Source: Bacteroidota bacterium (GTDB taxonomy: Bacteria > Bacteroidota > Bacteroidia > B-17B0 > Aurantibacillaceae). Taken from it: a stretch of DNA of 64,000 bases. The notes below the pieces were generated by a model. That model had not been told where the DNA came from. It saw nothing but the letters and a program-made list of their open reading frames with translations, and searched no databases. The stretch lies in contig JAFLBH010000001.1 of NCBI GenBank assembly GCA_017303905.1, forward strand, positions 248,001-312,000, read 5' to 3'. The translations under genes were made by a program, and so were the position numbers. Positions within the stretch are counted from its first letter, which is position 1; every line of letters starts with the position of its first letter. Of the stretch, positions 1-8,485 are shown piece by piece.

Positions 1-1067
1 TGCCCGGCCTTGCCGATATGCATGCGCATTTTCCTGATAAAACCAATCCCATTTCTTTACAACAGTATTTAAAATACAATTTAGCGGCCGGCGTCACAAC
101 TTTAAGAAGTATGCGCGGGGAAGAAAGTCAGCTTGCTTTACGTGACAGCATTAGCAAAAAACTAAAAGTAGCGCCGGACATTTATGTATCGTACGTATTT
201 CCCGATGACGATTCTACACTGACAAAAGATAAAATTGCCGACCTTATCTTTCAGGCAAAAATTAAAAAGTATGATTTTGTAAAATATTTAGGCGGATTGA
301 AAACAAAAAACATGAATCACCTTTCACAAAGTTGTTATGAATATAAAATTCCTTTGGCGGGACATGCTTACAATAAAAGTTTAGAAGAAAGTGTGGATTT
401 GGATTTTGTTTCTATTGAACATTACCAGCCTGTTCTTGCCGCCTACGAAAAATCGCCGGAAGGATTTTCTGCCCTCATCAAAAAAATGAAAGATAAAAAT
501 GTAGCTGTTTGCCCTACACTTTCATTCTATTACACGTATTCATTCTTGCAAGATGAAACACAACTTTTAGCACACAACGGCATGTCGCTTGTTTCCACTC
601 AGGTAAAAGATCAATGGTTGAAAGAATACAATGAAGCATTAAATGGAACCAAAGAACAATTGAAAGAAGAATTCGACACGAAATACAAAAGCGTTTATCA
701 AAAAAAGTTTGATGTGTTTAATACAGTGTTAAAGCAATTAGCCGATGAAAACATGTTGTTACTCCTGAGCGCCGATGAAGGACCCTTCAACGTTCCAGGC
801 TTTAGCATGGCTGAAGAAATGAAATTATACAGCAAAGCAGGTTTAAGTAATTACCAGATTTTGAAATCAGCCACGTATAATGCCGCCGTGTTTTTTGCCA
901 ACGATAAAAATACAGGAAGTGTGCAAGAAGGTAAACGCGCCAATTTGATTTTACTTAACGCGAATCCTTTGGATGCCATTGAAAACATTCAGAAAGTGGA
1001 AGGCACCATTCTGAATGGAAAATACTATTCACAAAAAGAACTTTTAGGAATTAGTCCGACTAAATAA
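1..1067 (+). CDS. amidohydrolase family protein, 5' end outside window
   Basis: The frame is open from base 3, and the first readable residues are PGLADMHAHF, the usual end of the first beta strand of the amidohydrolase TIM barrel, where the two histidines of HxH bind metal. The apparent ATG at 18 is therefore internal and the N-terminus lies left of the window. Further likely metal or catalytic positions are the His in AGHAYN (about residue 115 from the internal Met), the His in SIEHYQP (about 134) and the Asp in LLSADEGP (about 254). The C-terminal stretch NTGSVQEGKRANLILLNANP is the typical beta-sandwich closure of imidazolonepropionase/prolidase-like amidohydrolases. The substrate cannot be read. 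It converges with the aminotransferase gene, with 3 nt between the stops. Confidence 0.85.
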   Translation, partial: PGLADMHAHFPDKTNPISLQQYLKYNLAAGVTTLRSMRGEESQLALRDSISKKLKVAPDIYVSYVFPDDDSTLTKDKIADLIFQAKIKKYDFVKYLGGLKTKNMNHLSQSCYEYKIPLAGHAYNKSLEESVDLDFVSIEHYQPVLAAYEKSPEGFSALIKKMKDKNVAVCPTLSFYYTYSFLQDETQLLAHNGMSLVSTQVKDQWLKEYNEALNGTKEQLKEEFDTKYKSVYQKKFDVFNTVLKQLADENMLLLLSADEGPFNVPGFSMAEEMKLYSKAGLSNYQILKSATYNAAVFFANDKNTGSVQEGKRANLILLNANPLDAIENIQKVEGTILNGKYYSQKELLGISPTK

Positions 1068-1070
1068 TAC

Positions 1071-2213
1071 TTAAATTTTATTTATTATTTCAGCGGCTTT
1101 TTCTAAAGTCTCTTCCTTCTTCGCGAAGCAAAAACGTAATAAATTATTATCCGTAGGCTTCGAATAAAACACGGAGAGTGGAACGCTGGCCAGTTTATTT
1201 TCCTTGGTTAAACGAATGGCGAAGTCTGTGTCCTTTTCTTCCGTTATCCTTTTATAACCGAGCAATTGAAAATAAGTACCGGTACAATCTTCAATGGTAA
1301 AACGCGAATTCTTAATCAAACCTCTGAAAAAATCGCGTTTGGTTTGATAAAAGTTTTTTAAGTCGAGATATGTATTTTTATCGCCTAAATAATCGGCAAG
1401 GGCTAATTGAAAAGGATGATTCACCGCGAACACTAAAAACTGATGTACCTTTCTGAACTCTGTCATTAATTCGGCAGGAGCAGCAACATATCCAATCTTC
1501 CATCCCGTTGTGTGTACAGTTTTACCAAATGAAGAAACAATAATGGATTGACTTCGTAAAGTAGAATATCTTGCAACACTTTGATGCGGTTGATTATCGA
1601 ATGCCATGTGCTCATACACCTCATCACTCACCACAATAATATTTTTTCCTTTTACTAATTGCTCCAATTGCTTTAAATCATTTTCATTTAAAACCGTTCC
1701 GCTCGGATTGTGCGGTGTATTAATGATAATCATTTTGGTTTTATCATTCACCTTTGATTTTACTTCCTCCCAATTCACTTTAAATCCGGGGTATGTTAGT
1801 TGAACAGGAATAGCAATTCCGCCGTGCACTTCAATTGCAGGAATGTAACAATCATAAGCGGGTTCAAATATAATCACCTCATCGCCTTTATTAATAAATG
1901 CGGCAATAGATGTATAAATACCTTGCGTGGCGCCTGCAGTGATGGTGATTTCGGTATCCGCGTTATAGTTTGCCGAATAACACGTAGAAACAATCTCCGC
2001 AATACGTTCGCGTAATTGTATCACACCTTGCATGGGCGCGTACTGATTAAAGCCGGCGTTCATATGCTTTTGCGCCAACTCTAATAATTTAGGAGAACAT
2101 CCGAAATCGGGAAAGCCCTGTGATAAATTAATCGCATTGTGCTCTCTCGCCAACGCGCTCATTACTGTGAATATGGTGGTCCCAACTTTTGGGAGCTTAC
2201 TTTGTATCTGCAT
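1071..2213 (-). CDS. PLP-dependent aminotransferase, methionine aminotransferase-like (class I/II)
   Basis: A 380-residue fold-type I aminotransferase. Visible family marks are NLSQGFPDF near the N-terminus (about 29-37), the AGATQG cofactor-binding turn, NTPHNPSG (about 165-172), SDEVYEHM (about 196-203), the PLP-binding lysine in SSFGKTVHTTGWKIGY (K231), and a closing LRFCFAKKEETL. NLSQGFPDF and the overall pattern resemble the YbdL/kynurenine aminotransferase group that Bacteroidota annotations call methionine aminotransferase, which transaminates 2-oxo-4-methylthiobutyrate or aromatic amino acids. Exact substrate is inferred. It is monocistronic as far as seen; the ATG at 2213 is the natural start, because the N-terminal MQIQSKLPKVGTTIF is as expected for the family. 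Confidence 0.85.
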   Translation of the reverse strand: MQIQSKLPKVGTTIFTVMSALAREHNAINLSQGFPDFGCSPKLLELAQKHMNAGFNQYAPMQGVIQLRERIAEIVSTCYSANYNADTEITITAGATQGIYTSIAAFINKGDEVIIFEPAYDCYIPAIEVHGGIAIPVQLTYPGFKVNWEEVKSKVNDKTKMIIINTPHNPSGTVLNENDLKQLEQLVKGKNIIVVSDEVYEHMAFDNQPHQSVARYSTLRSQSIIVSSFGKTVHTTGWKIGYVAAPAELMTEFRKVHQFLVFAVNHPFQLALADYLGDKNTYLDLKNFYQTKRDFFRGLIKNSRFTIEDCTGTYFQLLGYKRITEEKDTDFAIRLTKENKLASVPLSVFYSKPTDNNLLRFCFAKKEETLEKAAEIINKI

Positions 2214-2688
2214 AAGAATTAACTAGCCCTAATTTAATCTTATTAATTTAATTTATCTCAATAAGTGTTGACTTAATTGAAAATAACCTTTGGCCAAACA
2301 AACAATTCTTTCTGTTGGTGTAAAAGCACTTGATCCTTTCATTACTATTTAGATGCAAAAAAAAATTGATTTTCTTTTTTGCTGCCATCAAAAAAGAAAC
2401 AAAAAAATCACCGCTTCGCCTTAATCAGCGCACCAGCCGGCCCGTCGCTAAAAAAGTTCACTGAACTTTTTCTTTACGCTCCGTCCTCCATAACGCATTT
2501 TTCTGCTGAAAGCTAAGAACTCGCTACGCTCAAACAGCTTAGCTTTCTACGCAGATAAAATGCTATGGGTCCCAAACTGCGGAGGCTGATGCGGTAGATC
2601 ACGTTAATCCAGTCTTCGAGAAGCTCCGAACGGAGTATATACGAAGTTGGGAGGTTTAGATAAAATAGAGTGAAATGTTCATCGGAGG

Positions 2689-2813
2689 AATCGACGCCAG
2701 GCAGCATAGTGAACAAAAAGCAGGGTGGGGTCTCCCGGCGAGGCGCAGCCGAGTTGGGGCCTGCTTTTTGGAACGGTGCGGCTACCGCCGCAATGCCTTC
2801 TGGCGTCTTGATT
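2689..2813. repeat. nested long hairpin inside the 539 bp element
   Basis: Outer arms AATCGACGCCAG (2689-2700) and CTGGCGTCTTGATT (2800-2813) pair with one bulge. An inner pair AAAAAGCAGG (2715-2724) and CCTGCTTTTT (2760-2769) is perfect, and TGCGG/CCGCA (2777-2792) forms a side hairpin. The inner loop is GC-rich. As RNA this would fold into a branched structure in either orientation. Confidence 0.6.
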
Positions 2814-2819
2814 TTTTTG

Positions 2820-2849
2820 TTTACTTTTTTCATCAAGGAAAAAAGTAAA
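2820..2849. repeat. 30 nt hairpin repeat, copy 1
   Basis: TTTACTTTTTTC, loop ATCAAG, then GAAAAAAGTAAA: a perfect 12 bp stem. The same 30 nt occur exactly, in reverse orientation, at 41763-41792. Just after it, 2857-2884 holds a degraded copy of a second hairpin whose intact form is at 42135-42164. Confidence 0.7.
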
Positions 2850-2928
2850 AAAGAAATTCTTTCAGCATCAAGGCAGAAAAGAAAGTATTAAATCCATTGA
2901 TGGCAGCAAAAAACAAAGCAGATAATCT

Positions 2929-2936
2929 TACCTTTG
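2929..2936 (+). promoter_or_regulatory. candidate -7 promoter box of hrpB
   Basis: TACCTTTG matches the Bacteroidota -7 consensus TAnnTTTG. It ends 10 nt before the ATG of hrpB, so transcription would begin only a few bases upstream of the start codon. No clear -33 element is visible. Confidence 0.4.
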
Positions 2937-2946
2937 CGCTTCTAAC

Positions 2947-5430
2947 ATGTCCTTCAATCCTTTTGATATTGATTTGCCTGTTCGCGACATTATTTCGGAT
3001 GTACGAGAACATCTTCATTCTGAAAACACCTTAATTGTAACCGCACCTCCGGGCGCCGGAAAAAGTACATTATTGCCGCTGGCCTTAATGAATGAAACAT
3101 TTCTGAACGATAAAAAAATCATTATGCTCGAACCGCGCCGTTTAGCCGCGAGAAGCATCGCCGAGCGTATGTCTGATTTATTAGAGAGCGAAACGGGAAA
3201 AGAAATCGGTTACCGCATACGTTTTGAAACACGCGTCAGCAATCAAACCAAAATTGAAGTAGTCACCGAAGGTATTTTAACGCGCATGTTGCAAAGTGAT
3301 AATGCTTTGGAAGATGTGGGGATGGTTATTTTTGATGAATTTCACGAACGTAGTTTAAATGCCGACTTAGCATTAGCGCTTTGTCGCGAAGCACAACAGG
3401 TTTTACGTCCCGATTTGCGAATCATGGTGATGTCGGCCACATTAAATGTTCCTGAGCTTAGTTCATTATTAAAATGCAAAGTCATACAAAGCGAAGGTAG
3501 GCAATTTCCTGTAGACATACATTACACAACTGATGCGGATGAATTTCTGTTACCGGAATTAGCAGCAAGAACCATTATTCAAGCCATACAAAAACACGAA
3601 GGGGATGTGCTCGTATTTTTTCCGGGTGAAGCAGATATTCGAAAATGCGAAGAACTCTTACTAAAAGATCTGTCGGATTTTTCTATTCACGCTTTATACG
3701 GACAGCTTCCAAAAAATCAGCAAATAGCCGCGATACTTCCCAACAGAAACGGAAAACGCAAAGTGGTATTAGCCACTTCCATTGCAGAAACAAGTTTAAC
3801 GATTGAGGGAATCCGGATAGTAATAGATACAGGCTTCGGAAAAATTTCAAGATTTGATACGCGCTCAGGATTAACCAAATTGGAAACAGTTCGCATTTCA
3901 AAAGATTCTGCCGACCAGAGAGCAGGTCGCGCCGGACGATTAAGCAGTGGCGTTTGTTACAGAATGTGGACGAAAGCAACGCATGAACGCCTGGCAGAAC
4001 ACCGCATCCCTGAAATCATGGAAGCCGATTTAGCTTCCTTGGTTTTGGACATGGCACAATGGGGCGTTCACGATATTGCTCAACTAACGTGGCTCAGCCC
4101 TCCTCCAAAAGCAGCCATTGCCCAAGCGAGCGATATTCTCGAAAATATTAACGCGCTGGAGAATGGAAAAATTACGGCGCATGGCAAAGACATACACAAG
4201 TTGCCTTGTCACCCCCGCATTGCACACATGTTAATCTTAGCAGAGGGAGATTATAATAAAGCCTTGGCCTGCGACATTGCCGCCATTATAGAAGAACGTG
4301 ATCCGCTTCCAAAAGATTCGGGTATCGACATCAACTTACGTATTGAAGCTTTGCGAAGAGCAAGAAACAATAACAGTAGCGGTGGGAAATTTTCACGCAT
4401 CGAAAAAATAGCCTCATCGTACCGCAACATGCTTAAAATTGAAATGAGTAATGATCCTGTTGATCCATTTGAAACAGGATTACTCTTAGCCTATGCTTAT
4501 CCGGAGAGGATTGCTTCTGCCCGTCCGGGTAATAACGCGCAATTCCAATTAGCTAACGGTAAGATTGCCGCGGCAGGTCACAAAGATGATTTGGCGCATG
4601 AAAGCTGGCTGGCCGTTGCACATATGGATTTAAGAGAAGGATTAGGAAAAATATTTTTAGCCGCTCCACTCAATCCGAAAGATTTAGTTGCCTTGGTAAA
4701 AGAAAGAGAAATCATTACCTGGGATACACGTAAAGGAGGCATCGTTGCCAATAAAGAATTACGTATTGGAAATATTGTTTTACAAAGTAAAGCTCTCACA
4801 AATCCTTCGGAGGAAAAAATAAACGAAGCCTTGTGTAACGCCATTAAAAAAGAAGGCGATGCTTTGCTTGATTTTAATGAGGAAGTAAAACAATTACAAA
4901 ACAGAATTCTGAGTTTGCGTAAATGGAATTCTGAAGAAGCTTGGCCGGATGTAAGTAACGAAACTTTATTGCAGAGCTGCGACAAATGGCTGGCGCCTTA
5001 TTTAAAAGACATCAAGAAAAACGAAGATTTTAAGAAACTCAATCTCTCACACATTTTACTCCATTCCTTAGAATGGGAACTGCAACAGAAATTAGAAGAA
5101 TTAGCGCCAGCTCGAATAGAAGTGCCCAGTGGTTCTAAAATCAAAATAGACTATTTTCCGAATGGCGCGGCGCCTGTATTAGCCGTGCGATTACAGGAAG
5201 TGTTTGGTTTGAGCGATACACCAAAAATAAATCAGAATAAAATTTCATTGGTGATGCATCTTTTATCTCCGGGATATAAGCCGGTGCAAGTCACCACCGA
5301 TTTAAGAAGTTTCTGGAACAGTACTTATACTGAAGTGAAGAGTGAATTAAAGCGTCGTTATCCAAAACATGCCTGGCCGGAAGATCCCTGGAGTGCGACA
5401 GCTGTTGCAAAAGGCCGTAGTCATAAATAA
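2947..5430 (+). CDS. hrpB: ATP-dependent helicase HrpB
   Basis: An 827-residue DEAH-type superfamily 2 helicase close to the usual HrpB length. Motif I is PPGAGKST (GAGKS at 36-40), motif Ia LEPRRLAARS, motif II DEFH (130-133, the HrpB variant of DEAH) followed by ERSLNADLAL, motif III MSATLN, motif V TSIAETSLTIEG and motif VI DQRAGRAGRL. The C-terminal half has the HrpB-specific region ending in YPKHAWPEDPW, a pattern typical of this family. The role of HrpB in bacteria is poorly defined beyond nucleic-acid unwinding. The ATG at 2947 fits the family N-terminus and lies just after a TAnnTTTG box. Its stop directly abuts the stop of the convergent small gene at 5431. Confidence 0.95.
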   Translation: MSFNPFDIDLPVRDIISDVREHLHSENTLIVTAPPGAGKSTLLPLALMNETFLNDKKIIMLEPRRLAARSIAERMSDLLESETGKEIGYRIRFETRVSNQTKIEVVTEGILTRMLQSDNALEDVGMVIFDEFHERSLNADLALALCREAQQVLRPDLRIMVMSATLNVPELSSLLKCKVIQSEGRQFPVDIHYTTDADEFLLPELAARTIIQAIQKHEGDVLVFFPGEADIRKCEELLLKDLSDFSIHALYGQLPKNQQIAAILPNRNGKRKVVLATSIAETSLTIEGIRIVIDTGFGKISRFDTRSGLTKLETVRISKDSADQRAGRAGRLSSGVCYRMWTKATHERLAEHRIPEIMEADLASLVLDMAQWGVHDIAQLTWLSPPPKAAIAQASDILENINALENGKITAHGKDIHKLPCHPRIAHMLILAEGDYNKALACDIAAIIEERDPLPKDSGIDINLRIEALRRARNNNSSGGKFSRIEKIASSYRNMLKIEMSNDPVDPFETGLLLAYAYPERIASARPGNNAQFQLANGKIAAAGHKDDLAHESWLAVAHMDLREGLGKIFLAAPLNPKDLVALVKEREIITWDTRKGGIVANKELRIGNIVLQSKALTNPSEEKINEALCNAIKKEGDALLDFNEEVKQLQNRILSLRKWNSEEAWPDVSNETLLQSCDKWLAPYLKDIKKNEDFKKLNLSHILLHSLEWELQQKLEELAPARIEVPSGSKIKIDYFPNGAAPVLAVRLQEVFGLSDTPKINQNKISLVMHLLSPGYKPVQVTTDLRSFWNSTYTEVKSELKRRYPKHAWPEDPWSATAVAKGRSHK

Positions 5431-5694
5431 TTAAATGACCTTGTTGAGATAAAAGCTCAGTAAATTATAAGATTTCGAAAAATCATCTTTGTATTGTGGC
5501 GAGCTGAATTCCGCAGCAGCGGCATAAGCCATTTTTTCGAAGTCGTTTAAAATTTGATTAAACACATCATGCTCCAACACGTCCAAAAAAAGAGTTTTAT
5601 TATTTTCGAGGATGTTGTAAATATCGAAAGCCGCTTTACGTGGTGTATTATTTTTGAGTTCGTGGATTTCGTTAATAAGATCGTGGATGCGCAT
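5431..5694 (-). CDS. small conserved-looking protein of unknown function (87 aa)
   Basis: An acidic, helical 87-residue protein without signal peptide or membrane segment. The sequence MRIHDLINEIHELKNNTPRKA followed by amphipathic helices reads like a real soluble protein rather than a shadow frame: there is no competing frame and codon use matches its neighbours. Its stop TTA (5431-5433) touches the hrpB stop, so the genes converge with zero spacing. I do not recognise the family and assign no function. Confidence 0.6.
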   Translation of the reverse strand: MRIHDLINEIHELKNNTPRKAAFDIYNILENNKTLFLDVLEHDVFNQILNDFEKMAYAAAAEFSSPQYKDDFSKSYNLLSFYLNKVI

Positions 5695-5752
5695 AACTCA
5701 CTAAATTAACCATTAGGCTGTGGTTTTCCAATAAATAAATTATATTCGCTGT

Positions 5753-7852
5753 ATGTTTAAGCGCAAAATCAGCTATACTATACTTCTTATTATGGTATTT
5801 TGCGTTGCATTCTCTCAATCCAACGTTAATCGTTTATTAGAAGAATTAAAAACGGCGAAGAATCCAAAAAGCACAGTGGATTTAAAGGCCAGCATTTTCT
5901 TAGAGTATTTCATGTCAGGGAATAAAATTTTAGGCAGAAAATACTTAAACGAAGCTGTGATAGAAGCGACAAGAATTGGTTATAAAAGAGGTCTTGCCGG
6001 TATTTATAATAATTACGGAACGTATTGTTTTAATAATAATGATTTTGACTCGGCACTTGTGTATTATGAAAAATCAAGAGAACTGGGATTAAAGGGAAAG
6101 GACAAAGAATTTAGTATTAAACCCCTCAATAACATTGCCTCACTTCGATACATGAAAGGCGATTATAAAGAAGCCCTTGAGATATATACAAGAGCTATGC
6201 GTGCTGAAGATTCTCTTGGCATTAAAGAAGGCACTTATGTTAGTCTAAATAATATTGGAGCTATATATATTGAACTGGCCATTTTTGAAGAGGCTCATAA
6301 AATATTTTTAAAGGCCGAAAAAATCTACTCTACAAAAGAGAAAAAAGGATCTTTGCTTTATACGTATGATGGACTATCCGAAACCTCATTAAAATTAAAT
6401 CGTTATGACAGTGCCATTTATTATGGGCATAAAGCACTGGATTTATGCCTAGAACTAGATGACAAATTTGAATTAGGTTACATATGTGCCAATCTTGGTT
6501 CTGTGTATTGCAGAACAGGAAATTACGAAAAGGGTATTGAACTTTTCAATATTGCACTCAAGCATTATAAAAACACGGACGATTATCGCTTAGGCATGTC
6601 TATTTACACACATTTGGCAGAAGCTTATGAAAAAACAAATAAACTAAAAGAAGCTGATGCTTGTTTTGAACAAATGATGCTTCTGGAAAAAAGATTTAAC
6701 ATTGCTGCAGATAAAAAAAATTTCTACAGAATTTTTGCCGAATTATCCTTTCGTAGAAAAGAATATAAAAATGCCTATTTGTATTTAAATGATTACATCA
6801 TCAGTCGCGACAGTTCCTATACTATTGAAGTTACACAACAGCTAACAGAATTACGCACGCGATACGAAACCGATAAAAAAGACAAAGAGAATGCGCTTCT
6901 TCAAAAAGACAAAGACAAAGCAGAATCAGATTTAAACAACCAGCGTACTGTTCGGAATTACTTAATAATACTCATTGTCTTATTTGTTTTCATTTTAATT
7001 GGCGCGTTTCTTGGTTTCAAAAAAATCAAACGTATCAATGCGCAATTGGAAAGCAACAATGCCGTCATTCAACAGAAAAATCATTTGTTGGAAGAACAGA
7101 AAAAAGAAATTGTTGATTCAATCACATATGCAAAACGTATACAAAGCGCCATTTTAGCTCCTCAACGCATCGTGAAACAATATTTACCAAATAGTTTCAT
7201 TTTGTACAAACCAAAAGACATAGTTGCCGGAGATTTTTATTGGTTAGAAAATATTGGCGATACAGTTTTATTTGCGGCAGCAGATTGTACAGGCCATGGT
7301 GTACCGGGCGCAATGGTGAGTGTAGTGTGTAATAATGGATTAAACAGAAGTGTAAGAGAATACGGATTAACAGATCCGGGAAAAATATTGGATAAAACAC
7401 GAGACATTATTATACAGGAATTTGAAAAAAGCGATGAGGAAGTGAAAGACGGGATGGATATTTCATTGTGCGCATTAAACACAAAGACCAAAACTATAAA
7501 ATGGGCCGGTGCCAACAATCCGATATGGATAATAAGAAAAAGTGGCGATTTAGAAGAGATAAAAGCCAACAAACAACCAATTGGCAAATATGCAGAATCG
7601 CAACCATTCACCACTCACACTATCAATTTACAGGAAGGTGATACAATTTATGTTTTCACGGATGGGTATCAAGACCAGTTTGGAGGAGAGAAAGGAAAAA
7701 AATACAAAGCCAGTCGATTAAAAGAGCTATTACTAAGCTTACAATCCAACGAAATGGGACAGCAATATTTACATATTAATCAATCATTCGAAGAATGGAA
7801 AGGCAATATTGAGCAAGTGGACGATGTGTGTATAATTGGCGTTCGCGTGTAG
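5753..7852 (+). CDS. TPR sensor with C-terminal SpoIIE (PP2C-type) serine phosphatase
   Basis: A 699-residue membrane sensor. A signal peptide (MFKRKISYTILLIMVFCVAF, about 1-21) is followed by periplasmic tetratricopeptide repeats (about 40-340, with repeated YNNYGTYCFN/LNNIGAIYIE type helices), a charged coiled coil (about 360-395), one membrane span (about 400-420), a second coiled coil with the linker DSITYAKRIQSAIL, and a SpoIIE domain (about 480-699). Metal-binding aspartates of the PP2C fold are visible in AGDFYW, ADCTGHGVPGAM, DGMDISLC, FTDGYQDQFGG and DDVCIIG. It should dephosphorylate a serine on an anti-sigma-antagonist or SiaC-like partner. No such partner lies next to it; the SiaB/SiaC pair at 52.7-53.5 kb has its own phosphatase. 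TATATTCG at 5741-5748 is a near-match promoter box. Confidence 0.9.
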   Translation: MFKRKISYTILLIMVFCVAFSQSNVNRLLEELKTAKNPKSTVDLKASIFLEYFMSGNKILGRKYLNEAVIEATRIGYKRGLAGIYNNYGTYCFNNNDFDSALVYYEKSRELGLKGKDKEFSIKPLNNIASLRYMKGDYKEALEIYTRAMRAEDSLGIKEGTYVSLNNIGAIYIELAIFEEAHKIFLKAEKIYSTKEKKGSLLYTYDGLSETSLKLNRYDSAIYYGHKALDLCLELDDKFELGYICANLGSVYCRTGNYEKGIELFNIALKHYKNTDDYRLGMSIYTHLAEAYEKTNKLKEADACFEQMMLLEKRFNIAADKKNFYRIFAELSFRRKEYKNAYLYLNDYIISRDSSYTIEVTQQLTELRTRYETDKKDKENALLQKDKDKAESDLNNQRTVRNYLIILIVLFVFILIGAFLGFKKIKRINAQLESNNAVIQQKNHLLEEQKKEIVDSITYAKRIQSAILAPQRIVKQYLPNSFILYKPKDIVAGDFYWLENIGDTVLFAAADCTGHGVPGAMVSVVCNNGLNRSVREYGLTDPGKILDKTRDIIIQEFEKSDEEVKDGMDISLCALNTKTKTIKWAGANNPIWIIRKSGDLEEIKANKQPIGKYAESQPFTTHTINLQEGDTIYVFTDGYQDQFGGEKGKKYKASRLKELLLSLQSNEMGQQYLHINQSFEEWKGNIEQVDDVCIIGVRV

Positions 7853-7956
7853 TAATAACTCTTACAATAAAGCACGTTCCCATAAAAAACTGAGCATCAA
7901 GGGTCAAACAAGCTGCTTTTTTTGTGAATTTTAAACGGTAATTATCAAAAAAACCC

Positions 7957-7964
7957 TATTTTTG
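7957..7964 (+). promoter_or_regulatory. candidate -7 promoter box upstream of tRNA-Cys
   Basis: TATTTTTG is a full match to TAnnTTTG. No other plus-strand gene lies between it and the tRNA, so transcription from about 7970 would pass through the broken tRNA copy and then tRNA-Cys to the terminator at 8211-8240. A hairpin TAGTGA/TCACTA lies near 8005-8022 in the leader. Confidence 0.4.
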
Positions 7965-8054
7965 CTATCCCTATTTGAGGATAGAGGAGTTAGGAAGAAG
8001 GGTTTAGTGATTTTTTCACTACCTCCTATATCCTAAAAACCTGAATCCTAAAAA

Positions 8055-8108
8055 GGTCCTGTAGCCGTCCCGATAGCTATCGGGAGGCTAGGCGGAGCAG
8101 AAAAGCTC
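8055..8108 (+). pseudogene. broken tandem copy of the 5' half of tRNA-Cys
   Basis: Starting 70 nt upstream of the true tRNA, the sequence repeats its 5' side: GGTCCTGTAGCCG (tRNA: GGTCCTGTGGCCG), then GGCTAGGCGGAGC and AAAAGCTC, matching the D-arm and anticodon-arm segments. In place of three D-loop bases there is an 18 bp palindrome (8068-8085), and the anticodon loop is deleted. No T arm or 3' acceptor follows. It cannot be a working tRNA; a partial tandem duplication is the simplest reading. Confidence 0.7.
8068..8085. repeat. 18 bp perfect palindrome
   Basis: TCCCGATAGCTATCGGGA reads the same on both strands. A near copy with a small insertion, TCCCGATAGCTATCG followed by AGACGGGA, is at 41796-41818, so this is a dispersed element rather than chance. 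Confidence 0.75.
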
Positions 8109-8124
8109 AAGTAAAAATCAAAAA

Positions 8125-8195
8125 GGTCCTGTGGCCGAGTGGCTAGGCTGAGCTCTGCAAAAGCTCCTACAGCGGTTCGAATCCGCTCGGGACCT
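8125..8195 (+). tRNA. tRNA-Cys (anticodon GCA)
   Basis: A full cloverleaf can be drawn: acceptor GGTCCTG/CGGGACC (one T-G pair), D stem GCC/GGC, anticodon stem GAGCT/AGCTC around loop CTGCAAA giving anticodon GCA, short variable region, and T stem AGCGG/CCGCT around TTCGAAT. The discriminator is T and CCA is not encoded, so it would be added after transcription. GCA decodes the cysteine codons UGC and UGU. Confidence 0.95.
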
Positions 8196-8210
8196 CGATA
8201 AAAGCAAAAG

Positions 8211-8240
8211 GCTCCAACTTTGTTGGAGCTTTTCTTTTTT
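8211..8240 (+). terminator. intrinsic terminator after tRNA-Cys
   Basis: Perfect 8 bp stem GCTCCAAC/GTTGGAGC with a 3 nt loop, preceded by AAAAG and followed by TTTTCTTTTTT. Confidence 0.85.
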
Positions 8241-8468
8241 CAGACGGGGCCGTCAAGCTTTGCTTGTAAGGCAGCGGATGGAAAAAGAAAATGAAACACG
8301 CTAGTGTTTAAATTTGCTTTTTGACTCCAGGCATGCCCAATGCGGATCATGTAATAATCCATCGGGGCCGTCAAAAAAATCCAACATATGCGGGTTTTTG
8401 TTTTTACCGGAGTTACGATAGTCTTTCCTAAGGCTAATAAAAATCATTTAGTTTCTATTATTCCTACG
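8241..8468. other. non-coding spacer before copA
   Basis: No gene, RNA fold or repeat that I can support, apart from the short string CGGGGCCGTCAA, which occurs twice (near 8245 and near 8362). Confidence 0.5.
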
Positions 8469-8476
8469 TAACTTTG
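8469..8476 (+). promoter_or_regulatory. candidate -7 promoter box of the copper ATPase gene
   Basis: TAACTTTG is a full match to TAnnTTTG and ends 9 nt before the ATG at 8486. An open frame can be extended through it to a TTG at 8474, but that TTG is part of the promoter box, which argues for the ATG. Confidence 0.5.
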
Positions 8477-8485
8477 CAAACAATA

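Larger units (their letters stand above)
2375..2913. repeat. 539 bp non-coding element with 17 bp perfect terminal inverted repeats
   Basis: The intergenic stretch 2214-2946 contains no credible gene. It is bounded internally by a perfect inverted pair: TTTTTTGCTGCCATCAA at 2375-2391 and its reverse complement at 2897-2913. Between them lie several hairpins in series: AAAAAGTTC/GAACTTTTT at 2451-2471; an imperfect 20+ bp hairpin with arms 2495-2517 and 2538-2563; CTCCG/CGGAG at 2624-2635; the nested hairpin at 2689-2813; and the 30 nt hairpin at 2820-2849. The inside is visibly richer in GC than the flanks. Reading frames in it (107 aa on the minus strand, 73 aa on the plus) have no family features and I treat them as chance. 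The architecture suggests a mobile or formerly mobile non-autonomous element; no transposase is encoded. Confidence 0.6.

Noticed and set aside
2513-2891. 107 aa minus-strand and 73 aa plus-strand frames in the 2.4-2.9 kb spacer
   Set aside because: They cross the nested hairpins, overlap each other and show no domain pattern; they are explained better by the structured repeat.
7197-7614. 67 and 125 aa minus-strand frames inside the TPR-SpoIIE gene
   Set aside because: They lie opposite conserved phosphatase motifs and are frame shadows.
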